NCBI RefSeq assembly: GCF_022829725.1
Contig: NZ_JAKSYG010000256.1
Location: forward strand, 124,001 to 188,000
Origin: Methylobacterium sp. E-005
GTDB taxonomy: Bacteria > Pseudomonadota > Alphaproteobacteria > Rhizobiales > Beijerinckiaceae
Length of the DNA: 64,000 nt
Direction of reading: 5' to 3'
The position numbers were made by a program, and so were the translations under genes. Below the pieces are notes generated by a model that did no database searches, was not told the DNA's origin, and saw nothing but the letters and a program-made list of their open reading frames with translations. This document shows positions 1 through 7,939 of the stretch, piece after piece; the first letter of the stretch is position 1, and each line of letters begins with the position of its first letter.

Positions 1-205
1 TGCCGAGCAGGCGGCGGAAATAGACCAGCAGGATCGCCAGGATCGCGCCGAGCTGGATCAGCACCTCGAAGGTGTTGTTGGGCGAGTGGAACCCGATGAA
101 GTGGCCGACGAGGAGCTGGTGCCCGGTAGAGGAGACCGGGATGAACTCGGTTGCGCCCTCAACCAGCGCGAGCAGGACTGCCTTGCCGATGCTGACCGGA
201 TCCAT
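1..205 (-). CDS. uppP: Undecaprenyl-diphosphatase UppP/BacA, N-terminal part (runs off the window)
   Basis: Integral membrane phosphatase that recycles undecaprenyl pyrophosphate to the monophosphate carrier for peptidoglycan and surface polysaccharide synthesis. The visible 68 residues start MDPVSIGKAVLLAL and contain the family signature EGATEFIPVSSTGHQ (about residues 16-30), followed by a hydrophobic helix (IQLGAILAILLVYF). The ATG at 203-205 is the only start that keeps the normal short N-terminus. The C-terminal three quarters lie outside the window. The gene is divergent from the GST-like gene across about 250 bp in which I see no other gene. The call rests on the exact signature, so it is confident despite the truncation. 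Confidence 0.9.
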   Translation of the reverse strand, partial: MDPVSIGKAVLLALVEGATEFIPVSSTGHQLLVGHFIGFHSPNNTFEVLIQLGAILAILLVYFRRLLG

Positions 206-457
206 CGTCACGTCCTGTGCCGCAGGCGCGCGCCGGCCCGTGCCGGGCAGGTCGCGCCATCTGAAGAATTGGCCGGAGGGTTCACCCATCAGGATTGACG
301 GGCGGTTACCGATACCGGCTGCGCGTGTTAAGGGCTCGGCAACGGTCGGGCAATAACGCTCGGTCCGAAGTCCTGCGCGCTGAAGACCTGCGCTTCAGGA
401 TCCTCGACGAGCGCGGGACCAGCCGCGCTGCCCGACCGAACGTCCCGCACGGCCTCG
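206..457. other. Divergent intergenic region uppP / GST-like gene
   Basis: About 250 bp between two divergent starts. It should hold both promoters, but I could not identify a convincing -35/-10 pair or palindrome. The ORFs that can be drawn through it have no recognisable product. Confidence 0.4.
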
Positions 458-1150
458 ATGGCGACCCTCTATCATTTCCCCTTCTGCGCGAATTCCCGGT
501 TCATCCGTCTCGTGCTTGCCGAGATGGGCATGGAACCGACGCTGTTCGAGGAACGGCCCTGGGAGCGCCGGGACGATTTCCTGCTGATCAATCCGGCAGG
601 CGTCACCCCGGTGCTGCTGGAGCAGAACGGCCTCGTGGTGCCCGGCGCCGGCGTCATCGCCGAATACCTCGACGAGACCCGGGGGCTCGGCCTCTCCGGC
701 CGCCGCCTGCTGCCGGATGATACGGTGGACCGGGTCGAGGTGCGGCGCCTGCTCGACTGGTTCCTGGTGAAGTTCGAATCGGAGGTGACGGGCTACCTCG
801 TCAACGAGAAGATCTCGAAGCGCTTCATGTCCAGCAACGCGGGCGGCGGCCCGCCCGACATGAACGCGATCCGGGCTGCGCGCACGAACGTTCGCTACCA
901 TCTCAAGTATATCGGCTACCTGATCGCCCGGCGGCGCTGGATTGCGGGCGACAACCTGACCTATGCCGATCTCGCGGCTGCCGCCCATCTCTCCTGTGTC
1001 GACTATCTCGGGGATGTGCCCTGGGATGAGGACGAGATGGCACGGAACTGGTACGCCCGGGTGAAGTCGCGGCCCTCGTTCCGGGGGTTGCTCGCCGACC
1101 GGGTCGCCGGCATGCCGCCGGCCGCCCATTACGCGGATCTGGATTTCTGA
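458..1150 (+). CDS. Glutathione S-transferase family protein, FzlA-like candidate
   Basis: A 230-residue GST-fold protein. The N-terminal thioredoxin-like half begins MATLYHFPFCANSRFIRLVLAEMG and carries the expected NPAGVTPVL turn with cis-Pro (about 48-56). The helical C-terminal half has a DNLTYADLAAAAHLSCVDY segment typical of the GST C-domain. Length and the N-terminal pattern resemble alphaproteobacterial FzlA, the GST-like protein that binds FtsZ in Caulobacter. Many GSTs share these features, so the specific assignment is tentative. It lies directly upstream of queG on the same strand and the two probably form one transcript with the following epimerase gene. No Shine-Dalgarno of note. 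Confidence 0.75.
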   Translation: MATLYHFPFCANSRFIRLVLAEMGMEPTLFEERPWERRDDFLLINPAGVTPVLLEQNGLVVPGAGVIAEYLDETRGLGLSGRRLLPDDTVDRVEVRRLLDWFLVKFESEVTGYLVNEKISKRFMSSNAGGGPPDMNAIRAARTNVRYHLKYIGYLIARRRWIAGDNLTYADLAAAAHLSCVDYLGDVPWDEDEMARNWYARVKSRPSFRGLLADRVAGMPPAAHYADLDF

Positions 1151-1233
1151 ACGCCCGACGGACCTATATCGGCGCCGACCTGCGCCGCCTCGTCGAGACC
1201 CGGGCCCGGGCGCTCGGCTTCTGCGGCCTGCGT

Positions 1234-2325
1234 GTGACGCGGCCCGACCGTCTGCCCAATTTGCCCGAACGGCTCTCGACGTGGCTCGCCGAGGGCGCCC
1301 ACGGCACCATGGATTGGATGGTCGAGCGGGCCGATCAACGCGCCCGCCCCACCGGTCTGTGGCCCGGTCTGCGCAGCATCCTGGTTCTCGCCATGAGCTA
1401 CCGGCCGGAGCACGATCCGCTGGCGCTCGTGGCGCAATCCGAGCGCGGTGTGGTGGCAGCCTACGCGCAGCGGCGAGATTATCACGAGGTTTTGAAGGGC
1501 AAACTGAAAGAGCTCGGCGGCTACCTGTCGGCGAAGGGCGACGTGCGCGTGAAGGTCTTCTGCGACACCGCGCCGGTGATGGAGAAGACGCTGGCCGAAG
1601 CGGCGGGGCTCGGCTGGCAGGGCAAACACACGGTGCTGATCTCCCGGGAGCACGGCAACTGGCTCCTGCTCGGGGCGATCTATACCAGCGCCGAATTCGA
1701 GCCGGACGCGCCCGGACGCGACCATTGCGGCTCCTGCCGCGCTTGCCTCGATATCTGCCCGACCGATGCTTTCCCGGCGCCTTACCGGCTCGATGCGCGG
1801 CGCTGCATCTCGTACCTGACCATCGAACATGCCGGCCCGATCCCGGCTGCGTTCCGGCCGGCCATCGGCAACCGGGTGTTCGGCTGCGACGACTGCTTGG
1901 CGGTCTGTCCCTGGAACAAATTCGCCCGCACTGCCGCCGAGACCCGCCTCGCGGCGCGGGCCGATCTGGCGGCCCCGCCGCTCGCCGATCTCGCCACCCT
2001 CGACGATGCGGCCTTCCGGAGCCTGTTCGCCGGTACGCCGGTGAAGCGCACCGGCCGCGATCGATTCCTGCGCAACGTGATGATCGCGGTCGGGAATTCC
2101 GGTGCGCCCGACCTCGCCGACGCGGCAGTCGCGCGGCTGGCCGATCCCTCGCCGCTGGTGCGCGGAATGGCGGTCTGGGCGTGTGGGCAACTGCTTGAAG
2201 CGGAGGCCATTCAGGTTCTGCATCATCGGCACGGACCGGGCGAGACCGATCCGCATGTCCGCGACGAGTGGCGGAACGCCGTCGGCTTGACGGAAGCCTG
2301 TGCCGGCGAGACATCCGCGGCATGA
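1234..2325 (+). CDS. queG: Epoxyqueuosine reductase QueG
   Basis: Cobalamin-dependent iron-sulfur enzyme that reduces epoxyqueuosine to queuosine in tRNA. Two ferredoxin-type cluster motifs are visible: HCGSCRACLDICP (about residue 165 onward) and FGCDDCLAVCPWNKF (about 218). A C-terminal HEAT-like helical tail follows. The coordinates use the GTG at 1234, the first standard start. The reading frame stays open to a CTG at 1147 that overlaps the GST stop (CTGA). The extra stretch ADLRRLVETRARALGFCGLRV looks like the usual QueG N-terminus, so translation may really begin upstream. The stop overlaps the next gene by ATGA. QueG needs B12, which fits the large cobalamin operon in the same window. 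Confidence 0.93.
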   Translation: MTRPDRLPNLPERLSTWLAEGAHGTMDWMVERADQRARPTGLWPGLRSILVLAMSYRPEHDPLALVAQSERGVVAAYAQRRDYHEVLKGKLKELGGYLSAKGDVRVKVFCDTAPVMEKTLAEAAGLGWQGKHTVLISREHGNWLLLGAIYTSAEFEPDAPGRDHCGSCRACLDICPTDAFPAPYRLDARRCISYLTIEHAGPIPAAFRPAIGNRVFGCDDCLAVCPWNKFARTAAETRLAARADLAAPPLADLATLDDAAFRSLFAGTPVKRTGRDRFLRNVMIAVGNSGAPDLADAAVARLADPSPLVRGMAVWACGQLLEAEAIQVLHHRHGPGETDPHVRDEWRNAVGLTEACAGETSAA

Positions 2326-3185
2326 ATCTCTTCGTCTTCGGCCTGGGCTTCACCGGTCGCCGCTTCGCCGAGCGGGCGCGCGATCGGTTCGGCACCGTGT
2401 TCGCCACCGTCACCGAATCTGCCTCCGCCGGGCGCCTCGCGGCGGAGGCGGGTTTCGCCATGCGCGCCTTCGGCCCTGGCGCCGACGATCCGCGCATCGC
2501 CACCGATCTCTCGGAAACCGACGCGCTCCTCGTCTCGGTACCCCCAGGGGAGAACGGCGACCCCGTGCTCGCCCGCTACGCGGATGTGATCGCCGCGAGC
2601 CGGATCGGCTGGGTCGGCTACCTCTCGACCATCGGGGTCTACGGCGATCAGCAGGGCGCCTGGATCGACGAGACCACGCCCGCCAGCCCTCGCAGCGGCC
2701 GCTCCAGGATCCGGCTCGACGCAGAGGATGCGTGGCTGGCGCTCGGTGCCGCGACCGGTAAGGCGGTCCAGATCTTCCGGCTGTCGGGCATCTACGGGCC
2801 GGGGCGTAACCTGATCGTGAAGCTGCGCGAGGGGCGCTCCCAGCGGATCGTGAAGGCCGGACAGGTCTTCAACCGCATCCACGTCGACGATATCGCCACG
2901 ACCCTGCTGGCCTCGATCGAGCGGCCGCGTGCGGGGGCGATCTACAACGTCACCGACGACGAGCCGACCGCGCCCCAGACGGTCATCGAGCACGCCGCCG
3001 CCCTGACCGGGCTGGCGCTGCCGCCCGAGATCGATTTCGAGACCGCCGACCTGTCGCCGATGGCGCGAAGCTTCTACGGCGAGAACAAGCGCGTGCGGAA
3101 CCGGTTGATCCGCGAGGAACTCGGCGTCGCGCTGGCCTATCCAACTTACCGCGAGGGTCTGGCGGCGCTGAAGGAGCAGCCCTGA
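2322..3185 (+). CDS. SDR/epimerase-like NAD(P)-binding protein
   Basis: 287 residues, Rossmann fold beginning MNLFVFGLGFTGRRFAERA. It has the GxGxxG-type nucleotide loop at about residues 6-11 and a YLSTIGVYGD segment that matches the S..Y core of extended SDR proteins such as NAD-dependent epimerases. The start was chosen at 2322 because it gives the classical Rossmann N-terminus and overlaps the queG stop (ATGA), indicating translational coupling. Substrate unknown; family members are often annotated only as SDR or YeeZ-like. The stop TGA abuts the reverse-strand znuB stop with no gap. Confidence 0.75.
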   Translation: MNLFVFGLGFTGRRFAERARDRFGTVFATVTESASAGRLAAEAGFAMRAFGPGADDPRIATDLSETDALLVSVPPGENGDPVLARYADVIAASRIGWVGYLSTIGVYGDQQGAWIDETTPASPRSGRSRIRLDAEDAWLALGAATGKAVQIFRLSGIYGPGRNLIVKLREGRSQRIVKAGQVFNRIHVDDIATTLLASIERPRAGAIYNVTDDEPTAPQTVIEHAAALTGLALPPEIDFETADLSPMARSFYGENKRVRNRLIREELGVALAYPTYREGLAALKEQP

Positions 3186-4061
3186 TCAGGCCTCGAGGTG
3201 ACGGGGCCGGATGAGGCGGCGGAGCAATCCGCCGCGCGGGCCGACCAGCATCGAGGCCAGGTAGAGCGCCCCGGCGGCCAGCACGATGGCCGGGCCGCTC
3301 GGGAGGTCGAGCTGGTACGACAGGCTGAGCCCGGACACGCTCGCCAGGGCGGCGATCAGAATTGAGACGGGGATGAGGACGCCGAGATCGCGGGTCCAGA
3401 ACCGGGCCGCCACCGCCGGCAGCAGCATCAGCCCGACCGCCAGCAGGGTCCCCAGGGCCTGGAACCCGCCGACGAGGTTGATCACCACCAGGGCCAGGAA
3501 GGCGAAATGGACCGGACCGCCACTGCGGCTCACCGTGCGCAGGAACAGCGGATCGACGCATTCCATCACCAGCGGCCGGTAAAGCACGGCGAGTGCCACC
3601 AGAGTCAGCGTGCTGATGCCGCCCAGTAGCCAAAGGGCAGCATCGTCCAGCGCCAGGACCGATCCGAACAGGAAGTGCATCAGGTCGATCTGCGAGCCGC
3701 GCAGGGAGACCAGCAGCACCCCGGCCGCCAGGGAGATCAGGTAGAAGGCCGCGAGGTTGGCGTCCTCCCGCACCGTCGTCGCGCGGGTGACGGCGCCCGC
3801 AAGTAGCGCCACCGCGAGGCCCGCGACCAAGCCGCCGAGGGTCATCGCCGGCAGCGACAGGCCGGCGACCAGGAAGCCCGCCGCGGCGCCGGGCAGGATG
3901 GCGTGGCTCATCGCGTCGCTCATCAGGCTCATCCGGCGCAGCGTCAGGAATACACCGACCGGCGGCGCCGAGACCGACAGGGCGAGGCAGCCCGCCAGCG
4001 CCCGGCGCATGAAGCCGAACTCCACGAATGGCGCGACCAGGGACCCGAACGGATCGATCAC
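3186..4061 (-). CDS. znuB: Zinc ABC transporter permease ZnuB
   Basis: Metal ABC transporter permease of the ABC-3 (ZnuB/MntB) family, 291 residues with about eight hydrophobic helices. The sequence MSDAMSHAILPGAAAGF is the typical cytoplasmic helix region that contacts the ATPase. The GTG at 4061 is chosen because the protein then begins MIDPFGSLVAPFVEFGFMRRAL, as in the family. It overlaps the znuC stop as GTGA, showing coupling. The metal is inferred to be zinc from the neighbouring zur gene. No substrate-binding protein ZnuA lies next to it. Confidence 0.9.
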   Translation of the reverse strand: MIDPFGSLVAPFVEFGFMRRALAGCLALSVSAPPVGVFLTLRRMSLMSDAMSHAILPGAAAGFLVAGLSLPAMTLGGLVAGLAVALLAGAVTRATTVREDANLAAFYLISLAAGVLLVSLRGSQIDLMHFLFGSVLALDDAALWLLGGISTLTLVALAVLYRPLVMECVDPLFLRTVSRSGGPVHFAFLALVVINLVGGFQALGTLLAVGLMLLPAVAARFWTRDLGVLIPVSILIAALASVSGLSLSYQLDLPSGPAIVLAAGALYLASMLVGPRGGLLRRLIRPRHLEA

Positions 4062-4861
4062 GCGGCATCCTCGTGATGGTGATGGCCGTGCGCGCCGTGG
4101 TCGTGGTTCCCGCTGATCCGCGGACCAGCGCAGACCGGCGCACCCTCGTCCCAGGCCTCCGAGAGGTTTCTGGCGCGCGCGAGATTCTCCGCCGTGAGCA
4201 CCCGGGCCGTCGGGCCCCAGGCAATGGGCTCGCGGGCGAGCAGCAGCGTCATCGGGAAATGGGCGCGCACCTGCGCCAGATCGTGCAGCGCCGCGACCAC
4301 CGTGCGGCCCTCCGCGTGCCAGCCCCGGATCAGCGCCAGCAGATCGTCGACGGTGCGTGCGTCGATACCGGTGAACGGCTCGTCCAAGAGGATGACGGGG
4401 CAATCCTGAAGGATCAGCCGGGCGAACAGAGCGCGGCGGAACTGCCCACCCGAGAGGGTACCGATCGGGCGCGCCTCGAACCCGTCGAGGCCGACCGCGG
4501 CGAGGGCCGCCTCGATGGCGCGCCGCTGCCGGCTCAGGCTTCGCCACGCGCCGGCGCGCCGCCACAGGCCCATCCCGGCGAGATCCATCACGCTCAGGGG
4601 GAAGCTGCGGTCGATCTCGTCGGCCTGCGGCATGTAGGCGATGGCCCCGCTCCGCTCGACGCGCCCGTCGAGGCAGGGAATCTCTCCAACCATCCCCTTG
4701 AGCAGGGTCGACTTCCCGGCTCCGTTCGGTCCGACCAAGGCGAGCAGATCGCCGGCGTGCACGGTCCCGTCCAGATGGTGGATCGCCGGATGCCGATCGT
4801 AGCCCAGCGTCAGGCTGACCAACCGGATCGGATCCGGAACCGGTATGGTGGTGGCACTCAT
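4058..4861 (-). CDS. znuC: Zinc ABC transporter ATP-binding protein ZnuC
   Basis: ATPase of the zinc importer, 267 residues. Walker A is GPNGAGKST, the ABC signature is LSGGQ, Walker B is VILLDEPFTGID, and there is an H-loop in ALHDLAQVR. The C-terminus ends in a histidine-rich tail (HDHGAHGHHHHED), plausibly a cytoplasmic metal-sensing or metal-binding tag as in other zinc-related proteins. The ATG at 4861 overlaps the stop of a small upstream ORF (ATGA). The gene is divergent from zur, with a palindromic candidate operator between them. Confidence 0.92.
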   Translation of the reverse strand: MSATTIPVPDPIRLVSLTLGYDRHPAIHHLDGTVHAGDLLALVGPNGAGKSTLLKGMVGEIPCLDGRVERSGAIAYMPQADEIDRSFPLSVMDLAGMGLWRRAGAWRSLSRQRRAIEAALAAVGLDGFEARPIGTLSGGQFRRALFARLILQDCPVILLDEPFTGIDARTVDDLLALIRGWHAEGRTVVAALHDLAQVRAHFPMTLLLAREPIAWGPTARVLTAENLARARNLSEAWDEGAPVCAGPRISGNHDHGAHGHHHHEDAA

Positions 4862-4992
4862 GTCGCGAGCGCCCAGGCGATCGTCAGCCAGACCAGGGCG
4901 GAGAGGCTCCCGGCGAGGGCCAGGCGCGGGCCGATCCCGCTCTGGAACAGGGATCGCCGGGCCGCGCGTCTGGGGCTGGAGATGATGGGCAA
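4858..4992 (-). CDS. Possible 44-residue single-helix membrane protein leading znuCB
   Basis: Open frame whose stop overlaps the znuC start codon (ATGA). From a TTG at 4992 it encodes a basic N-terminus followed by one hydrophobic helix (LALAGSLSALVWLTIAWALA). A GAGGAC a few bases upstream could be its ribosome binding site. An ATG further upstream (5097) would place the candidate Zur operator inside the coding region, so the shorter form is preferred. I do not recognise the family. It may be a small accessory of the zinc importer or simply a translated leader. Confidence 0.35.
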   Translation of the reverse strand: MPIISSPRRAARRSLFQSGIGPRLALAGSLSALVWLTIAWALAT

Positions 4993-5068
4993 GGCGTCCT
5001 CGTCGCGCTCGGGCCGGCGCGGGGCAGGTGCGCGGCAGTGCGGAGACTGGTGCGGTCCGGGCCAGCGG

Positions 5069-5083
5069 TGATACACTGTAACA
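5069..5083. promoter_or_regulatory. Candidate Zur operator between znuCB and zur
   Basis: TGATACACTGTAACA is a near-perfect 7-1-7 inverted repeat (TGNTACA and TGTANCA arms). It sits about 40 bp before the zur ATG and between the two divergent transcription units. Fur-family regulators bind such dyads, and zur/znu spacers are their usual place. That it binds Zur is an inference. Confidence 0.5.
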
Positions 5084-5123
5084 AACCCGCGGGACAACCT
5101 GCGGATCTGTCATGGGAGCCATC

Positions 5124-5609
5124 ATGCACCGCCACGAGGGGCACGACGCGTGTCGGACCGCCGCCCCCGACATGGTCGCACGGGCGGAGGCCATCTGCCG
5201 GGAGCGCGGCCTTCAGTTCACCCCGCTGCGCCGGGAGGTTCTGGAGGCGGTGGCCGGGTCCGGTAAGGCGCAGGGCGCCTACGACATCGCTGAGCGCCTC
5301 AGCGCGCCGGGCAAGCGCGTCGCGCCGGTCTCAGTCTATCGCGCCCTGGACTTCCTGATGGAGCAGGGGCTGGTCCACCGGATCGCGAGCCGCAACGCCT
5401 TCATCCCGTGCGGGCACGATCACGCGCCCGGGGAAGGCGTGATCTTCCTGATCTGCCGCACCTGCGGCGGCGTCGATGAGGCGTCCTCGGCCGACGTGGA
5501 GGGCGGGTTGGAGCGCACGCTGGAGCGGGCGGGCTTCACCCCGACCCACAGTATCCTCGAGGTCGAGGGCGATTGCGGCGCGTGCCGGGAACGGGACCAC
5601 GCGCCGTGA
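5124..5609 (+). CDS. zur: Zinc uptake regulator Zur (Fur family)
   Basis: Fur-family repressor of about 161 residues. An N-terminal winged helix (ERGLQFTPLRREVLEAV, then VSVYRALDFLMEQGLVHRI) is followed by a dimerisation domain. That domain carries the metal-site elements FIPCGHDH and FLICRTCGGVDEAS, and a second pair in CGACRERDH. The start at 5124 is preferred over ATG 5112 because GGAG lies five bases before it. The head-to-head arrangement with znuCB supports zinc rather than iron as the signal. Confidence 0.88.
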   Translation: MHRHEGHDACRTAAPDMVARAEAICRERGLQFTPLRREVLEAVAGSGKAQGAYDIAERLSAPGKRVAPVSVYRALDFLMEQGLVHRIASRNAFIPCGHDHAPGEGVIFLICRTCGGVDEASSADVEGGLERTLERAGFTPTHSILEVEGDCGACRERDHAP

Positions 5610-5625
5610 CCGCGTGTCCGGGAGC

Positions 5626-7143
5626 TCAGAACGCGTTCCGGTAGGCGCGGCGCGAGATCAGCGTCTGGATCATGATCTGGAGGTCGAACCAGACCGACCA
5701 ATTGTCGATGTAGTGCAGGTCGCAGGCGACGCGTCGCTCCATGTCGAGATCGGTCAGCGTCTCGCCGCGGAAGCCGTTGACCTGCGCCCAGCCGGTGATC
5801 CCCGGTCGCACGTTGTGGCGGCGGGCATAGAGGGCGATGCGACGCTCGAAGCTTCGGTCATGCGCCAGGGCATGGGGGCGGGGGCCGACCAGCGACATCT
5901 CCCCCCGTAGGACGTTCAGGAGCTGCGGCAGCTCGTCGAGATTGGTCCGCCGGAGGATCGCGCCCACCCGGGTGATCCGGTTGTCGTTGCGGGTCGCCTG
6001 CCGGAAAACGGCATTGGCCTCCGTCCGCATCGAGCGGAACTTGAACACGCCGAAAGGCTGCTGGTTGAAGCCGTAGCGCTTCTGGCGGAAGAATACCGGG
6101 CCCCGGCTGTCGAGCTTGATCGCCAGCGCGATGAGCGCAAGCAGCGGCGACAGCGAGACCAGCGCGATCGTTGCAACCGTGAGGTCGAGCGCCCGCTTCA
6201 GCACGACCTCGCCCAGGTTCAGCGGCCGACGGCCGATATTGATACCGGACACGCCGCCGACCCGGGCGACCTGCAGGTCGGGGAACCGGTCGAGCATCGC
6301 GCCGGGCCGCAGATGCAGCGCCGAGGGGACCCGGAGGAACGCATCGATGCAGCGCTCGACCTCGGCATTGTCGGTCCACGGCACGAGGACGAACACGTCG
6401 TCCGGGCGCAGGAAGCGTACCACTGAGACCGCGAGATCGAGATCCTCTTGCAACTGATCGTGCCGGGCGGCGGTATCCGCGCCCGGATCGACGCGGCGCA
6501 GGTAGCTCGTGCCGACGATCCGCAGGCCGAGCCGGTCGATCGCGTTGCTGGCGTAGAAACGCGTGATATCCTCCTCGTAGCCCACGAGATGGACGCGGCT
6601 GACCGAGGCCGAACCGGCCGTCAGGCGTCGCCGCACGAGGCGGACCATCGCGCCACGGGTCAGGATGAGGGCGGGCAGCCCGGCGAGGAAAGACCCGAGG
6701 GAGACGAGGCGCGAGTAATCGACGGTGGTCTTGGTCATGAAGCCGACCACCAGCACGGCGGCCCAGGCCACCAGCCAGAGCGAGGCCGTGCGTTGGATGT
6801 TCGATTTCCGCGCGATCACGTTGTCGAGGCTGTATTCCGCGCGCAACGCGTTCGTGGCCACGATGACGAGGCCGAGGAGTGAGGCGAGCCGAAGACCGCG
6901 CAGGATGCCGGTGCCGATGAGGCCGTCCTGGTAGACGATCTCGTAGGCGCATTCCATGAACAGCATGACCGCGAGGATCGCCGCGAGATCCGTGGCGGCC
7001 AGAGCCGACGATAGGGCGATCCGCGCCGCAGCGCGCCCACGATGGGGCAGCAGCGCCGACCACACGTTGCGACGGCGATCCGCCGAAGCCGGCAGAAGTT
7101 GGAACGTCTCCGGGATCCGTTCGTGAAACATCTGGCGCGCCAC
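5626..7143 (-). CDS. Undecaprenyl-phosphate sugar phosphotransferase (exopolysaccharide initiation, WcaJ-like)
   Basis: A 505-residue polyprenyl glycosylphosphotransferase. Several N-terminal membrane helices (about residues 40-165) are followed by a CoA-binding-like domain and the C-terminal catalytic bacterial sugar transferase domain. The domain is marked by KRALDLTVATIALVSLSPLL, the FKFRSM motif, RRTNLDELPQLLNVLRGEMS and GPRPH. It transfers a hexose-1-phosphate, commonly glucose, to undecaprenyl phosphate at the inner membrane to start polysaccharide assembly. No other polysaccharide genes are adjacent, so it is an isolated initiator here. A strong palindrome lies 30 bp upstream of its ATG. 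Confidence 0.9.
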   Translation of the reverse strand: MARQMFHERIPETFQLLPASADRRRNVWSALLPHRGRAAARIALSSALAATDLAAILAVMLFMECAYEIVYQDGLIGTGILRGLRLASLLGLVIVATNALRAEYSLDNVIARKSNIQRTASLWLVAWAAVLVVGFMTKTTVDYSRLVSLGSFLAGLPALILTRGAMVRLVRRRLTAGSASVSRVHLVGYEEDITRFYASNAIDRLGLRIVGTSYLRRVDPGADTAARHDQLQEDLDLAVSVVRFLRPDDVFVLVPWTDNAEVERCIDAFLRVPSALHLRPGAMLDRFPDLQVARVGGVSGINIGRRPLNLGEVVLKRALDLTVATIALVSLSPLLALIALAIKLDSRGPVFFRQKRYGFNQQPFGVFKFRSMRTEANAVFRQATRNDNRITRVGAILRRTNLDELPQLLNVLRGEMSLVGPRPHALAHDRSFERRIALYARRHNVRPGITGWAQVNGFRGETLTDLDMERRVACDLHYIDNWSVWFDLQIMIQTLISRRAYRNAF

Positions 7144-7591
7144 GTCCCGTCTTGATCGGACTTTGTACCAGTCTGAAACACGGCGTGTTTCAGTGCCGGC
7201 CTGTACCGGTAACGGAGCAAGCGGCGGGCCCGGAGAATCACGAACCCAATTCTTCTGGGCCGTCCCGGTCTAGTACGTGTGGACTAAACCGGCAATGAAC
7301 GATTGGTTAAAATCCGCTGTTTGCCGCAGATGTGACGGGCATTGATTGGGTACGTACTTCACACACCTCGCGCCCTTCAATTCTGGCGCGTTAGGCTGAA
7401 GGAAAAGCTCAACCAAAAGGGATAAAGGCTGGTCCTGGCTCGGGCGTCTGGAGCGAGACGCCGCGCGTTGAGATCAGCTAGGCCGGCACGACGACCGAAG
7501 ATGAGTCCCGGGCGCCGTGCTGGTGGTATGCCCGCCCGACTCCGCATCCGCCACGGCGGCGGGCGCCCTGGCGGATGCGCGGTCGGATCGA
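7144..7591. other. 448-bp intergenic region upstream of the sugar transferase
   Basis: No credible gene. It lies between the start of the sugar transferase and the stop of the monooxygenase gene, both reverse strand. It contains the palindrome at 7173-7193 and a stretch around 7250-7400 with lower GC than its surroundings. It should hold the sugar transferase promoter. Nothing else was recognised. Confidence 0.5.
7173..7193. promoter_or_regulatory. Perfect 10-1-10 palindrome upstream of the sugar transferase
   Basis: Arms CTGAAACACG and CGTGTTTCAG are exact reverse complements around a single G. The 21-bp dyad ends 30 bp before the sugar transferase ATG, where it could act as an operator for a dimeric regulator or form an mRNA hairpin. 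The regulator is not identified. Confidence 0.6.
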
Positions 7592-7939
7592 TCAGACCAC
7601 CTGGGTCTGTTCCTGGGCGGACTCGGCTCCGCCGACGGTCTGGATGGCCTCGAAACCTTCGAACTGCGGATGGCCCAGATAGAGCGGCTTGGTCGTGGGC
7701 ACGCGGCCATGCGCCTTCCGGAACTGCTCGGAGCGGGTCCAGGCCTCGAAATCGGCGCGTGATCGCCAAATCGTGTGCGAGGCATAGAGGACGTGGTCAT
7801 CGTGCTCGGGCCCTCGCAGGAGATGGAATTCCACGAAGCCCTCCATCTCACCGAGATGGCTGTCGCGCCCGAGCCAGACGGCCTCGAAATCTGCCGTCGC
7901 GTCCTTAACGACCTTGAAGCGATTCATCGCGATGAACAT
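7592..7939 (-). CDS. IsdG/HmuQ-like heme-degrading monooxygenase (antibiotic biosynthesis monooxygenase fold)
   Basis: A 115-residue ferredoxin-like ABM-fold protein starting MFIAMNRFKVVKDATADFEAVW. It has the family blocks GFVEFHLLRGPEHDDHVLYASHTIW and SRADFEAWTRSEQFRKAH. The conserved Trp and the His of the last block match IsdG-type heme monooxygenases, which open heme to release iron. Rhizobial HmuQ/HmuD are the closest known roles. Its ribosome binding site GAGGAG is well placed. No heme transporter genes are adjacent, so a more general ABM function cannot be excluded. Confidence 0.75.
   Translation of the reverse strand: MFIAMNRFKVVKDATADFEAVWLGRDSHLGEMEGFVEFHLLRGPEHDDHVLYASHTIWRSRADFEAWTRSEQFRKAHGRVPTTKPLYLGHPQFEGFEAIQTVGGAESAQEQTQVV

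Noticed and set aside
395..2503. 702-residue open frame on the reverse strand across the GST and queG genes
   Set aside because: Arg/Gly/Pro-rich shadow of high-GC coding sequence; the forward-strand genes have clear domain motifs.
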